Shown here: positions 31,911 through 40,716 of the stretch, piece by piece
How the letters are laid out: every line of letters begins with the position of its first letter
How positions within the stretch are numbered: the stretch's first letter is position 1
Origin: Deltaproteobacteria bacterium Ga0077550
GTDB lineage: Bacteria > Myxococcota_A > Polyangia > Nannocystales > Nannocystaceae
Length of the DNA: 64,000 nt
Assembly: GCA_001464385.1 (NCBI GenBank)
Contig: LNFB01000310.1
Span: 1 to 64,000, forward strand
Direction: 5' to 3'
Program-made: the position numbers and the translations under genes
Notes under the pieces: generated by a model
What the model saw: only the letters and a program-made list of their open reading frames with translations
The model's database searches: none
Told to the model about the DNA's origin: nothing

Positions 31911-33698
31911 TCACGCGCCGCGGACGTCGAAGCTGAGGTTCCAACGCTGGCCGGTCGTCGTCTCGACCGCGGAGAGCTCGAGCGTCCCGACCTCGGTCAC
32001 GCGCGCGTGCAATCGCACCTGCACGATCGATCCCTCCTGCCCCTCGGCGGCCGGCAGCAGGGTCTCGAGCGGGGAGAGCTCGGTGAGCTCGACCGGCGAG
32101 ACGAGCGCGCCGACGGCGTCGTCGCGGCGGGTCGACGAACCGAAGAACCGGAACGAGACCTCTTCGCCGAGCAGCAGCCCGAACGACTGCGGCAGCTCGA
32201 TCTCGGTGCCCTCCTCCATGCCGCACGGCGCCACGCACACCGCGTCGATCCGCGGCGGCACGCCCGGTACGACGAGCTCGGCCCGGGCGATCCCGACGTA
32301 GTGCGACTGCGCGGTGCCGCCCTTGATCCGCACGCCGCCGGTGCGACGCACGCGGGCGTAGTGCGCCGCGCCGCGCGCGACCGCGAGCTCCGCGTCGGTG
32401 CCCGCGAGGACCTTCGGCGCGCGACCGCCCTCGGCCGTGACCCAGCGCGTGATCACCTCGCAGATGCGGGCACGCACCGCCGGCGATCGCGTCACGCCGC
32501 CGTTGAAGAGGATCGCGGTCGGGTGCACGAAGCTCGCGCCGTCCGCCCGCGAGGTCGAGGGTCGGCCGAGGAACGCCGCGAGGTGCCGCGTGATCGCGGC
32601 GTCGCTCGGATACGGCAGGCCCAGCGCCACGAAGCCCGCGCGCTTGGGCACGAGCGGCCGCGCCGAGGACTCCACGACGGGGAAGAAGCCCTCGATCAGC
32701 ACGCGATCGACCTCGTCGCGGGTCAGCGCCGTGCGGATCGTGTTGCCGATCAGCCGCGAGCCCCGCGACACGATCGCGATCGGGCTCTCGTCGGGCCCGC
32801 CCTCGGCGAGCAGGGATTCCTTGGCTGCCCGCGCCGCGTGGGTGAGCGCGCGCGTCTGCCAGTCGTCGAGCGCCGTGCCCTCGGCCTCGAGCCGCGCGCG
32901 CACGGTGTACGCGAGCGCGAGGTCCATGTTGTCGCCGCCGAGCAGGATGTGATCGCCCACAGCGATGCGCTCGAGCACCAGCGAGCCGGCCCCGTCGTCG
33001 CCGACGGCGATGAGCGAGAAGTCGGTGGTGCCACCGCCGACGTCGACGACCAGCACGACATCACCGACGGCGAGCTGCTGCCGCCAGGTGTCGGCGTGCT
33101 GCGCGAGCCAGTCGTACATGGCCGCCTGCGGCTCTTCGAGCAGCGTCGGCGACTCGAAGCCCGCGAGCATCGCGGACTCGTTGGTGAGCTCGCGCGCCAC
33201 CGCGTCGAACGACGCGGGCACGGTGAGCACGACGTCCTGCTCGGCGATCGGCGCGTCGGGGTGGGCGCGCTCCCACGCGGCGCGCAGGTGGCCCAGGTAG
33301 CGCGCGGCGGCCTGCACCGGCGAGCACTTGGGCACCTCGTCGGGCGCCTGCCACGGCAGGATCTCGCCGTTGCGATCGACGCCCGAGTGCGACAACCAAC
33401 TCTTCGCCGACGACACGAGCCGCGCCGGCGTGGCCGCGCCCTGGGCCCGCGCGAAGGTGCCGACGACGTCCCGGGCGTTGGGGTACCAGGGCAGCGCCAG
33501 CGCGCCCGCGGCGAACTGGCCCTCGGCCGGCGCGTAGAGGAACGACGGCAGCAGCGCCAAGCTGGCGATCTCGCCGGGCGCGACGATCTGCGGGATCCCC
33601 AGCGGCAGCGGCGTGGCGTCGGCGTCGGTGCAGTACGCCAGCGCGCAGTTGGTCGTCCCGAGATCGATGCCGATGGTGAACAGGACCTCGTCGCTCAT
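31911..33698 (-). CDS. Hsp70-family protein
   Basis: 595 aa. The nucleotide-binding domain is clear: TIGIDLGTTNCALAY (phosphate 1), VVDVGGGTTDFSL (phosphate 2), GGVTRSPAVRA (adenosine motif). EEPQAAMYDWL is the usual connecting helix. The substrate-binding half is shorter and different from DnaK, so this is a divergent Hsp70-like protein. No DnaJ or GrpE is present in the window. It is 16 bp downstream of the DUF2760 gene on the same strand, and this pairing recurs in Proteobacteria. Client protein unknown. Confidence 0.9.
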   Translation of the reverse strand: MSDEVLFTIGIDLGTTNCALAYCTDADATPLPLGIPQIVAPGEIASLALLPSFLYAPAEGQFAAGALALPWYPNARDVVGTFARAQGAATPARLVSSAKSWLSHSGVDRNGEILPWQAPDEVPKCSPVQAAARYLGHLRAAWERAHPDAPIAEQDVVLTVPASFDAVARELTNESAMLAGFESPTLLEEPQAAMYDWLAQHADTWRQQLAVGDVVLVVDVGGGTTDFSLIAVGDDGAGSLVLERIAVGDHILLGGDNMDLALAYTVRARLEAEGTALDDWQTRALTHAARAAKESLLAEGGPDESPIAIVSRGSRLIGNTIRTALTRDEVDRVLIEGFFPVVESSARPLVPKRAGFVALGLPYPSDAAITRHLAAFLGRPSTSRADGASFVHPTAILFNGGVTRSPAVRARICEVITRWVTAEGGRAPKVLAGTDAELAVARGAAHYARVRRTGGVRIKGGTAQSHYVGIARAELVVPGVPPRIDAVCVAPCGMEEGTEIELPQSFGLLLGEEVSFRFFGSSTRRDDAVGALVSPVELTELSPLETLLPAAEGQEGSIVQVRLHARVTEVGTLELSAVETTTGQRWNLSFDVRGA

Positions 33699-33714
33699 GG
33701 CGTGCCCCGGTGGA

Positions 33715-34272
33715 TCATGCGAGCTCGACCTCGGCGGGCGCGAGGATCTTCGGGTCGTGGCCCGCCGTGGTGCTGGGCAGGCGAACCGCGTCGACGCGCC
33801 AGCCGTGGTGCGCCAGCGTGCCCTTGTACGGCGGCTCGCCGACGACGTTGCCCGTGACGCGCACGCGCGCGGCGTCGAAGCCGACCGGCAGCTCGATGCT
33901 CGCGCCCTCGGCCTCGGTGCGCACGGGCACGAGATCGAAGTACTGCCCGAGGGCGCGCGCGCAGCCGCTGTGCACGACGCGGGCGGCCGCGCCGATGTCA
34001 GCGTCCGAGAACCCGCCCATGTCCTCGCGCAGGAAGTCGATGAGCCGACCCTCGCGCTGCAACAGCGCGAGCACCTGCAGGCCCGCGGTGGTGTCGGGGC
34101 CGGTCACGACCTCGGCCTCGCGGACGCCGTGCTTGGGCGCCGGCGCCGGCAGGGGCTCGGGCGCGGGCGCGTCGAGTCGTTGCACGCGCGCCGCGAACAC
34201 GCCGTCGAACAGCACGCGCCAGGGCATGACGAAGGCGAGCCACAGGCGCGCCACGAATCCGAGCGGTTCCAC
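33715..34272 (-). CDS. DUF2760 family protein
   Basis: 185 aa from a GTG at 34272, preceded by AGAGG about 8 bases upstream. The pattern fits DUF2760: a Trp/Phe-rich hydrophobic N-terminus (GFVARLWLAFVMPWRVLFDG), a Pro/Ala linker, then LQVLALLQREGRLIDFLREDMGGFSDADIGAAARVVHSGC and a C-terminal YKGTLAHHGWRVDAVRLP. The HSGC-R segment is the family's most conserved block. It precedes the Hsp70-like gene by 16 bp, and the two are presumably one operon. Confidence 0.82.
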   Translation of the reverse strand: MEPLGFVARLWLAFVMPWRVLFDGVFAARVQRLDAPAPEPLPAPAPKHGVREAEVVTGPDTTAGLQVLALLQREGRLIDFLREDMGGFSDADIGAAARVVHSGCARALGQYFDLVPVRTEAEGASIELPVGFDAARVRVTGNVVGEPPYKGTLAHHGWRVDAVRLPSTTAGHDPKILAPAEVELA

Positions 34273-34438
34273 GTGGATGACCTCTGCGATGGGGGGTAGA
34301 TAGCGCAACGATGCGCCGCTTGTCGAAGCCGGCGCGCGGGGCCGCGCGGGAACGCCCTGCCGCGGGCCTTTCCGGGTGCGAGGGGGCGAGCGCGCGGGCC
34401 TCGACCGGCGCGGCGGCCCCGCGCTACAACCCGACCCG

Positions 34439-36016
34439 ATGCACGCGCGCACGCTCCGGTGGACGAGCTTGACGATCTCCCTGCTGTCGGCGGCCTGTCC
34501 CGCCGGCGTTCGGCACGACGATCCGACGGTCGTCGCCGACGGGCCCGCGGCCGCCGCCGGGCCGATCGAGCACCGCGCGGCGAACGAACACGCGACCGCC
34601 GCGTACCGCTGGGTGGACATCATGCTCGAGGCCACCGGCCGTGAGGTCGACCAGGTCGGCGCGCGCCCGACGATCATCTCGCGGCAGATGGCGATCCCGA
34701 TGACCGCGATGTTCGACGCGTGGGCGGCCTACGACGACCGCGCCGTCGGCACGCGCCTCGGCGGCTCGCTGCGCCGACCCGAGCGCGAGCGCACGATCGC
34801 GAACAAGGAGATCGCGATCGCGTATGCGATGCACACCACCCTGGTCGATCTGTTCCCGCGCGATCGGGCGTGGCTCATCGATCGCATGCGGGAGATGGGC
34901 CACGATCCCGATCTCGTCTCGGACGACACGACGACGCCGGCGGGCATCGGCCGCGCCGCCGCGCTCGCCGTGCTGGCGTACCGCCGAGACGACGGCGCCA
35001 ACCAAGACGGCCGCGCCGCGGGGAGCGTCGGCCAGCCGTACTCCGACACGACCGGCTATCAGCCCAAGAACACCGTCGAGACGCTCGTCGATCCCGATCG
35101 CTGGCAGCCGATCCCCTTCGACGACGGCAAGGGCGGCACGTTCGCGCCGGGGTTCCTCACGCCCCACTGGGGCCGCGTCAAGCCGTTCGCCCTGGCCCGC
35201 GGCGACCAGTTCCGTCCGCCGCCGCCACCGGTCGTCGGCTCGGCCGCGCTGAAGGCCGACACCGACGAGTGCATCGCGTTCAACGGCTCGCTGTCCCTCG
35301 AGCAGAAGGCCATCGTCGAGTTCATGCGCGACGGGCCGCGCTCGACCGGCCAGTCGGGCCACTGGCTGCAGTTCGCCCAGGACGTCTCGCGCCGCGATCA
35401 ACACGACCTCGACACCGACGTGAAGCTGTTCTTCGCCGTCGCGAACACCGCCTTCGATGCGTTCATCGCCGCCTGGGACGGGAAACGCCACTACGACACC
35501 TCGCGGCCGTGGTCGCTGGTGCGGCACTACTACGGCGAGCAACCGATCGTCGGCTACAAAGGCGCGTGTCAGGGCGTCGGCACGATCAAAGGCAACGAGT
35601 GGTTCCCCTACTCGCCGCGCACCTTCGTGACCCCGCCGTTCCCCGGCTATCCCTCGGGCCACAGCACGGTGAGCGCCGCGTCGTCGAAGATGCTCGAGCT
35701 GTTCACGGGCAGCGACACCTTCGGCGCGTTCGCGAAGCACGAGGCGGGGCAGTACACCGAGACCGAGTGCACGACGGCGCAGATGCAGGCCAAGGACGGC
35801 AAGCCCGACACCACCGTGTCCGAGGCGCGGACGATCGTGCTGCAGATGCCGACGTTCTCCGCCACCGCGCTCATGGCCGGCATCTCGCGCGTGATGGGCG
35901 GCTACCACATCCAGGCCGACAACACCGAGGGGTTGGCGCTCGGTCGCAAGGTCGCCGAGGCGAGCTGGCCCAAGTACCAGGCGTACTTCGACGGGACCGC
36001 ACCACCGCCGCGGTGA
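34439..36016 (+). CDS. Vanadium-dependent haloperoxidase/PAP2-like lipoprotein
   Basis: 525 aa. Starts MHARTLRWTSLTISLLSAAC (Cys20 lipobox). AYRWVDIMLEATGREVDQVGARPTI-type segments open the helical domain. Near the C-terminus the vanadate/phosphate-binding signature of the PAP2/haloperoxidase superfamily appears: FPGYPSGHSTVSAAS, then MGGYHIQADNTEGLALG with the second His. An RPWS segment at about residue 355 is the usual first Arg region. These support an alpha-helical haloperoxidase or acid-phosphatase fold. Halide specificity cannot be read. It is divergent from DUF2760, with 166 bp between them. Confidence 0.87.
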   Translation: MHARTLRWTSLTISLLSAACPAGVRHDDPTVVADGPAAAAGPIEHRAANEHATAAYRWVDIMLEATGREVDQVGARPTIISRQMAIPMTAMFDAWAAYDDRAVGTRLGGSLRRPERERTIANKEIAIAYAMHTTLVDLFPRDRAWLIDRMREMGHDPDLVSDDTTTPAGIGRAAALAVLAYRRDDGANQDGRAAGSVGQPYSDTTGYQPKNTVETLVDPDRWQPIPFDDGKGGTFAPGFLTPHWGRVKPFALARGDQFRPPPPPVVGSAALKADTDECIAFNGSLSLEQKAIVEFMRDGPRSTGQSGHWLQFAQDVSRRDQHDLDTDVKLFFAVANTAFDAFIAAWDGKRHYDTSRPWSLVRHYYGEQPIVGYKGACQGVGTIKGNEWFPYSPRTFVTPPFPGYPSGHSTVSAASSKMLELFTGSDTFGAFAKHEAGQYTETECTTAQMQAKDGKPDTTVSEARTIVLQMPTFSATALMAGISRVMGGYHIQADNTEGLALGRKVAEASWPKYQAYFDGTAPPPR

Positions 36017-36085
36017 GACGAGTCGGCCCGCTCACCGAAATCTCTCGGCGTCGAGGCGCGACACACCGCAGGGTGGCCCATCGGG

Positions 36086-36313
36086 ATGGCTAACCCGCTG
36101 TGTTTCGCCACCGACGATGCGTTCTACGGCGCGTGCTCGTGGGACTGCTCGTCAGCGGCCGAGCGCTGGGACGCGCCCACCGCCTTAGCGGCGGACTGCA
36201 TCGAGTGGCTCAACGGCGACAACCGCTGTTTCGTCGTCTGTGCGGACGGGGAGGCATGCCCCGATGCGATGCAGTGTGTGCAAGGTTCAAGGGGTCTGCC
36301 TCCACCCGTCTGA
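36086..36313 (+). CDS. Orphan Cys-rich fragment
   Basis: A 75-residue open frame with eight Cys and no signal peptide (PLCFATDDAFYGAC, ADCIEWLNGDNRCFVVC, GEACPDAMQC). The spacing resembles the C-terminal end of local Cys-rich lipoproteins, and the frame continues upstream without a start as far as the haloperoxidase stop codon. It is probably a leftover C-terminus next to the transposase remnant. It may not be expressed. Confidence 0.35.
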   Translation: MANPLCFATDDAFYGACSWDCSSAAERWDAPTALAADCIEWLNGDNRCFVVCADGEACPDAMQCVQGSRGLPPPV

Positions 36314-36596
36314 CGTACGCAGCCTCCGACGCGTTGCGGACCGCGACCTTGCGCAGCTCCTTGACCAGCTATCTGTCGAATGCAAGGCGTTACGAGCATC
36401 GGCTCAAGCTCAAGAATCCGGCGGGCGCCAACCAGATTCCGTTGTCCCGGCGGACAACACGGACCCGAGTCCAACGAGGATACGCGCGTGGACCCGTCCC
36501 TACCAAGCATCAGGCCGCTTCTGCAACACACCGAGTGCGCGCTGCGAGCTGCGAACCCGGGCATGACCGCCTCCATCGCCCGAACGCGGGCGGCGG
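36314..36596. other. Lower-GC gene-poor stretch next to transposase remnant
   Basis: About 280 bp with no convincing coding frame on either strand and visibly more A/T than flanking DNA. It is likely degraded mobile-element sequence. Confidence 0.4.
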
Positions 36597-37103
36597 CTAC
36601 GAGGTCCGCCGCTCGGTCAGCTCACCCGCCCGAAGCGCGCGCTGCAAGCGGGCGCCGACATCGGCAGGACGGAGACCCTCGATCAAGCCCGCTGCGGGAG
36701 CGAATAGAAGGCTCAAAGGCCCTTTCGGGTTGACGTCGCAGAGGCTCTCGGCGGGTGCAAGGGGTGGAGGCGGAGCAGGCGGAGCCCCTACTAGGGTTGC
36801 GCACCTGGTGAGGTGTGGCCAGGTGCTTTTGTCGCGCGTCGCCCGTGGCTCGTCGTCGAACCACGGCGCCGACTCGACCCAGGGCTCCGGTGCGTCGCTC
36901 GGAAAGCCGAAGTGCTCGAGCATCTTCCGGGCCACGCGCTTGTCGGTGACCTCCTCGATGGGCTTCATCCGACGGCCGCAGGTGTCGCAGAGCAAGACGT
37001 CGATCGAGAAAACTCGCTGCATCAACTCGGGCAATCGAAGCCCGCGCGCACGCTCGTGCGCGGGTATGTAGCTGCGGTGATAGGACCCTTGCGGACCTTC
37101 GGC
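36597..37103 (-). pseudogene. IS91-family transposase C-terminal remnant
   Basis: The reading frame PAHERARGLRLPELMQRVF then SIDVLLCDTCGRRMK matches the C-terminal end of IS91-type transposases, where a CxxCGxRM knuckle precedes a helix like TDKRVARKMLEHFGFP. It opens with no start codon after a TGA at 37106-37104, so the catalytic HUH/Tyr part is gone. The tail ends at 36597. The remnant abuts the stop of the 37104 gene. It marks a past mobile-element insertion. Confidence 0.72.
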
Positions 37104-39644
37104 TCATAGGCAGGTGACCGCCTTCGACTTCGTGTAGGTCGCCCCGCGCTCGTCACGGACGATCGCCGTGAGGTCATGCGCCTCCGTGAACGGGATCTCC
37201 GTGACGGCCCCGTCGAGGAGCACGCCGTCGACGCGCCAGCGGACGCTCGCGATATCGTTCTCCTGGTCGGCGGCGGTCTTCTCGAGCATCACGGTGCTGG
37301 GGCATGTCACCTCGTCATCGACCTCGATGGTGACGCTCGGTCGTTCGCCGGGCCAGCCGACCGCTGAGAAGCCCAGCCAAGCGACGACATCGACGACCCC
37401 CTCCCCGCACGGCATGGAGAGCTCCACGTATGCACCGCCGATGCCCTGCATTTGTGCCCAACCGTCGGCGGCCACAAACTCGAAGTCACGCCGCGCAGGC
37501 CCGAGCGCGTGGAACGGCTCCGTGTCAACGACGCCGTCGGCCTCAAGCACGAGAGCTCCCGAAGGGAACCCGCGCCGATCCGTGCCCTCCTCGGCTATGC
37601 CCATCGCTGGCTGGACCAACCGGACGCTCAGTTCGTCGATTACGTGAACCTCCGGGGGGCCGCCGCACTCGAGCGCGAGCGTAAGCGGCTCGACGAGCTC
37701 GAGCTCGAGGGACCCGAGGTAGAACGGGCAAGGACCTTCGTCGTTGCCCTCGGCACACTCCGAGTAGCCGATCGTGCCGACTAGTCCTGCGGACACGGGA
37801 TTCTCCGCGAAAGACGAGTCGGCCTCGACCTCACCCGAAAGCTCGAGGAACCACTCCTCTCCTCGGCCGACGGGCTCGCTCATCGAAGTCGGGCGCCGCG
37901 GCCGAGCGATGGCGAGATCCTCGTCGAACGCGCTGGCGCAGGAGTCCCGGAGGTCACAATCCAACGCGTTGCCCGTGAAGATGCCGCTGCCATCAGCGCG
38001 CGCGTCCGCGATCGAGACGCGCGCGCCTCGCTCGTTCGTCTCCCGCAGCGTCGGCGTCTCGAACGCACCCGAGTCCGTGCAGTTTGCAGCGATCTCCGGA
38101 CGGTCGAGGAACTCAAGTTCGCATGCGGCGATGCAGCGAGCCATGATGTTCTCCACCTCGCCCATCGTCGGGTCCGCCGGATCGCGGAGCCATCCGCGCG
38201 GGATACTGACGACCCACCCAGAGAACTCGCTGGGCTCGCCCTCGTCGACCAGCGGTAGATCGACCGAGGTCGTCTCGATGTCGCCGGGATTGCAGATTCC
38301 GGCGATGGGCTCGCCACTGCACGAGGTCTCCTCGGCGATGAGGTACTCCGTCGCCTCGCAGTTCCACGCAGATGGGGCAGCCGACGGGCAGAGATCGAGT
38401 TCCTCGGAGCAAGACGGGACAAGCGCTGCGCCCGCAGGATCGCGCACAAGCTCGATCGAGTCGACCAACGCGATGTGAGAATGGTCTGGGTCGTCGAAGT
38501 GAAGCGTAATCGCGGTGGCCTGGTACGGGTCGAATTCGCCTTCGGCGCAATAGCGGGCGATCGGAACACGAATCGTCTGCATGAAATGCGAGGAGAAGCA
38601 GCCGACAACATCCCTTGTGTCGGATTCAACGATTGTTCCAAGTTCCAGGCTGTGAACGCCTTGGCCGTCGGCATCCTCGATCTCCGCGGAGACCACAAAC
38701 TCATCCAGGGCGAGGTCACCGACGCAGTCCGATGCGTTAATACCTCCTTGCTCGACACCGACGACAACGTTGCCGATGCGTACGCTAATATGCGTGTATG
38801 CCGCAACGTCAAACGCAAAATCATCGTTTCCCTCTTCCATCGGGTTGTTCACGAGCGACCAGCGAACCGAGGCAGGACCAAACGCATCCCCGAAGCGAAC
38901 GACCATCCCATCTCCGTCATGCACGGCAAAGAGCGGCGTGCCGAACTCCGTCGCTTCATCCATCGGGGGGCCCAAGTCCGAACCGGGGTCACACGCCTCG
39001 GGCGCGTCGGGGCCCGTGTAGCCGGCGAGGATGCTGCCCTGCGGGAGCGCGCAGACACAGGGGCCAACTTCGTTGACGGGTGTCGTGACCGAGATCAGCC
39101 CACCGCTCGACGAAGGCAGTAGTTGGGTGCCATCGGTGGAGAGTTCGCAGGAGCCGCCGTCGTGATCAAGAGAGTCGACGATATAGCGTTCGGCCCCGAT
39201 TGGACGCGTTCCCTGCGCAAAATCGGCGCGGATCAGTGGGCGACCCAGTCCCACGAGTTCGGAATTCTCGGCACAAACCGCCGGCGGCGTCGGGCCGGTG
39301 CATCCGCGGTGATATACCTCGGTCGTCGGCGTATCCCAGTCGCAGACCGTCAGCTCATTGGCATCATTGCAATCCGCGGCATCCGCAAACTCGAGATCGT
39401 CGAAGGCGCACAGATCGGTGTCTGCGTCCACCAAATCCATGAATCGCCGCCGCGATGAATCTTCGCCCATCAGTTGCCAGCGAAGGAACTGGTCGACGTA
39501 ATACGCCCCAATGGGATCTTCGTCGGCGGTAAAACCGCCCCAGTCTTGGTGGCGGCGAGCGTGGACCACAACCGCGACCTCATCGAATTCTTCGAGAGCT
39601 CCGACCGTGGCGAGAGTCTCCGAGAATCGGTTGTCGTATGCCAA
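37104..39644 (-). CDS. C-terminal part of frameshifted hydrolase lipoprotein
   Basis: 846 residues from a nominal TTG at 39644, which is not a real start: the same frame continues upstream to about 39823 with good coding sequence (CALSTFAQRFGEPG, then APITHADSPPFLSIVSASDDDIRG). That stretch is the natural continuation of the 39779-40627 protein in the next frame. The first 60 or so residues finish an alpha/beta hydrolase: SASDDD likely provides the acid and ARRHQDWGG the His. The rest is a long beta-rich, Cys-containing region without a recognised domain. Codon usage is AT-richer than neighbours. The frame break may be a mutation or a sequencing error. Confidence 0.6.
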   Translation of the reverse strand: MAYDNRFSETLATVGALEEFDEVAVVVHARRHQDWGGFTADEDPIGAYYVDQFLRWQLMGEDSSRRRFMDLVDADTDLCAFDDLEFADAADCNDANELTVCDWDTPTTEVYHRGCTGPTPPAVCAENSELVGLGRPLIRADFAQGTRPIGAERYIVDSLDHDGGSCELSTDGTQLLPSSSGGLISVTTPVNEVGPCVCALPQGSILAGYTGPDAPEACDPGSDLGPPMDEATEFGTPLFAVHDGDGMVVRFGDAFGPASVRWSLVNNPMEEGNDDFAFDVAAYTHISVRIGNVVVGVEQGGINASDCVGDLALDEFVVSAEIEDADGQGVHSLELGTIVESDTRDVVGCFSSHFMQTIRVPIARYCAEGEFDPYQATAITLHFDDPDHSHIALVDSIELVRDPAGAALVPSCSEELDLCPSAAPSAWNCEATEYLIAEETSCSGEPIAGICNPGDIETTSVDLPLVDEGEPSEFSGWVVSIPRGWLRDPADPTMGEVENIMARCIAACELEFLDRPEIAANCTDSGAFETPTLRETNERGARVSIADARADGSGIFTGNALDCDLRDSCASAFDEDLAIARPRRPTSMSEPVGRGEEWFLELSGEVEADSSFAENPVSAGLVGTIGYSECAEGNDEGPCPFYLGSLELELVEPLTLALECGGPPEVHVIDELSVRLVQPAMGIAEEGTDRRGFPSGALVLEADGVVDTEPFHALGPARRDFEFVAADGWAQMQGIGGAYVELSMPCGEGVVDVVAWLGFSAVGWPGERPSVTIEVDDEVTCPSTVMLEKTAADQENDIASVRWRVDGVLLDGAVTEIPFTEAHDLTAIVRDERGATYTKSKAVTCL

Positions 39645-39778
39645 GATGCTTTGGCCACGGATATCGTCATCGCTCGCGCTGACAATAGAAAGAAAAGGCG
39701 GACTGTCCGCGTGGGTGATTGGCGCAACCGCGAACTCCGCAGCACTCCCCGGCTCGCCGAACCGTTGCGCGAACGTGC

Positions 39779-40627
39779 TCAGCGCGCACTGAGTGCCGGC
39801 GCTTGTACTGCAGTCGGCAGGTTGTCACCGTCGACAAGGTCTTCTGTGAGCAGGTACGCAGCGCCACCGCCGCGACTATGGCCCATGATCGCAGTGTACT
39901 GGGAGAGTCGCGATCCGGGGTCCCACTCGTCGCGCGCCCAGATCATCGTGCAGGCGAGAGCCGATCGACGGCGGCCGGAGTTCATGCTCTCCGCCGTCGG
40001 CTGCATGGCGAAAACGACAAAACCGGCTTCGACCAGCGTGCGCATCAGGTGTCGATACCTATGGTCCTCTTCGTCCGCGCCATCGTCGACGACGAGCGAG
40101 GCGAGGGTTCCGTTGGCGGGCGAGAAGAAAACCGCTGGGCGATTCTCAACGTCCTCGCGCCAGTCGCCGTTTTCGTCCTGCGGGTGGTAGACGAAGACGG
40201 AGAAGCCAGTTTCCGTGGCGCTGTTGTTCAGCACCGGAGCTCCCTGGCCGTGCTCGTCGTCCACGTAGAGGCCTGGGAAGTCGCAGTCCTCCGCCGGAAC
40301 AAAGACGCGGTGCTGCCCTGGTGTGCCCTCGCTGGGGAGCTCGACCAGGGCATAGTCCCCGGGTCCGGGGCCACCGAGCATCCCTTCGAAGCCGCAGGGT
40401 GGCCCGCCGTCGTCGCCACCCGCTCCGCCGGTACCATCTGCGCTCTCGGACTCGCTCCCCTCGGCGCCCGTCTCATTATCGTCGCCGCCGGGCCCCGCTT
40501 CGGCTTCGCCCCCGCCGGTTCCTGCACCTGCACTGACCTCAACAGGGCCGTCGTCACCGCAGGCCGGCATGGCGAGACCAAGGAGCGGCGCCATCGCAAG
40601 TCTGAGCTTCGTGTCATTTCTCGACAT
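39779..40627 (-). CDS. N-terminal part of frameshifted hydrolase lipoprotein
   Basis: 282 aa from the ATG at 40627, which follows AAGGAG by 6 bases. The signal ends LLGLAMPAC (about Cys23), then an Asp/Glu/Gly-rich linker. The hydrolase core begins near residue 90 (YALVELPSEG, FSVFVYHPQD) and contains the nucleophile elbow IMGHSRGGGAAYLL near its end. After DGDNLP this frame runs out at a TGA (39779-39781), whereas the next frame continues the domain, so one base is missing near 39820. As it stands the Ser is separated from the acid and His. Confidence 0.65.
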   Translation of the reverse strand: MSRNDTKLRLAMAPLLGLAMPACGDDGPVEVSAGAGTGGGEAEAGPGGDDNETGAEGSESESADGTGGAGGDDGGPPCGFEGMLGGPGPGDYALVELPSEGTPGQHRVFVPAEDCDFPGLYVDDEHGQGAPVLNNSATETGFSVFVYHPQDENGDWREDVENRPAVFFSPANGTLASLVVDDGADEEDHRYRHLMRTLVEAGFVVFAMQPTAESMNSGRRRSALACTMIWARDEWDPGSRLSQYTAIMGHSRGGGAAYLLTEDLVDGDNLPTAVQAPALSAR

Positions 40628-40716
40628 GTGGTTCTCCTTGTTCGCCATTTCCCGTGGCCTCGAGACGTCGTGGTTTGGTGGTGGGCGCACTGCGGCCGAA
40701 ATGACCGACTCGAGGG

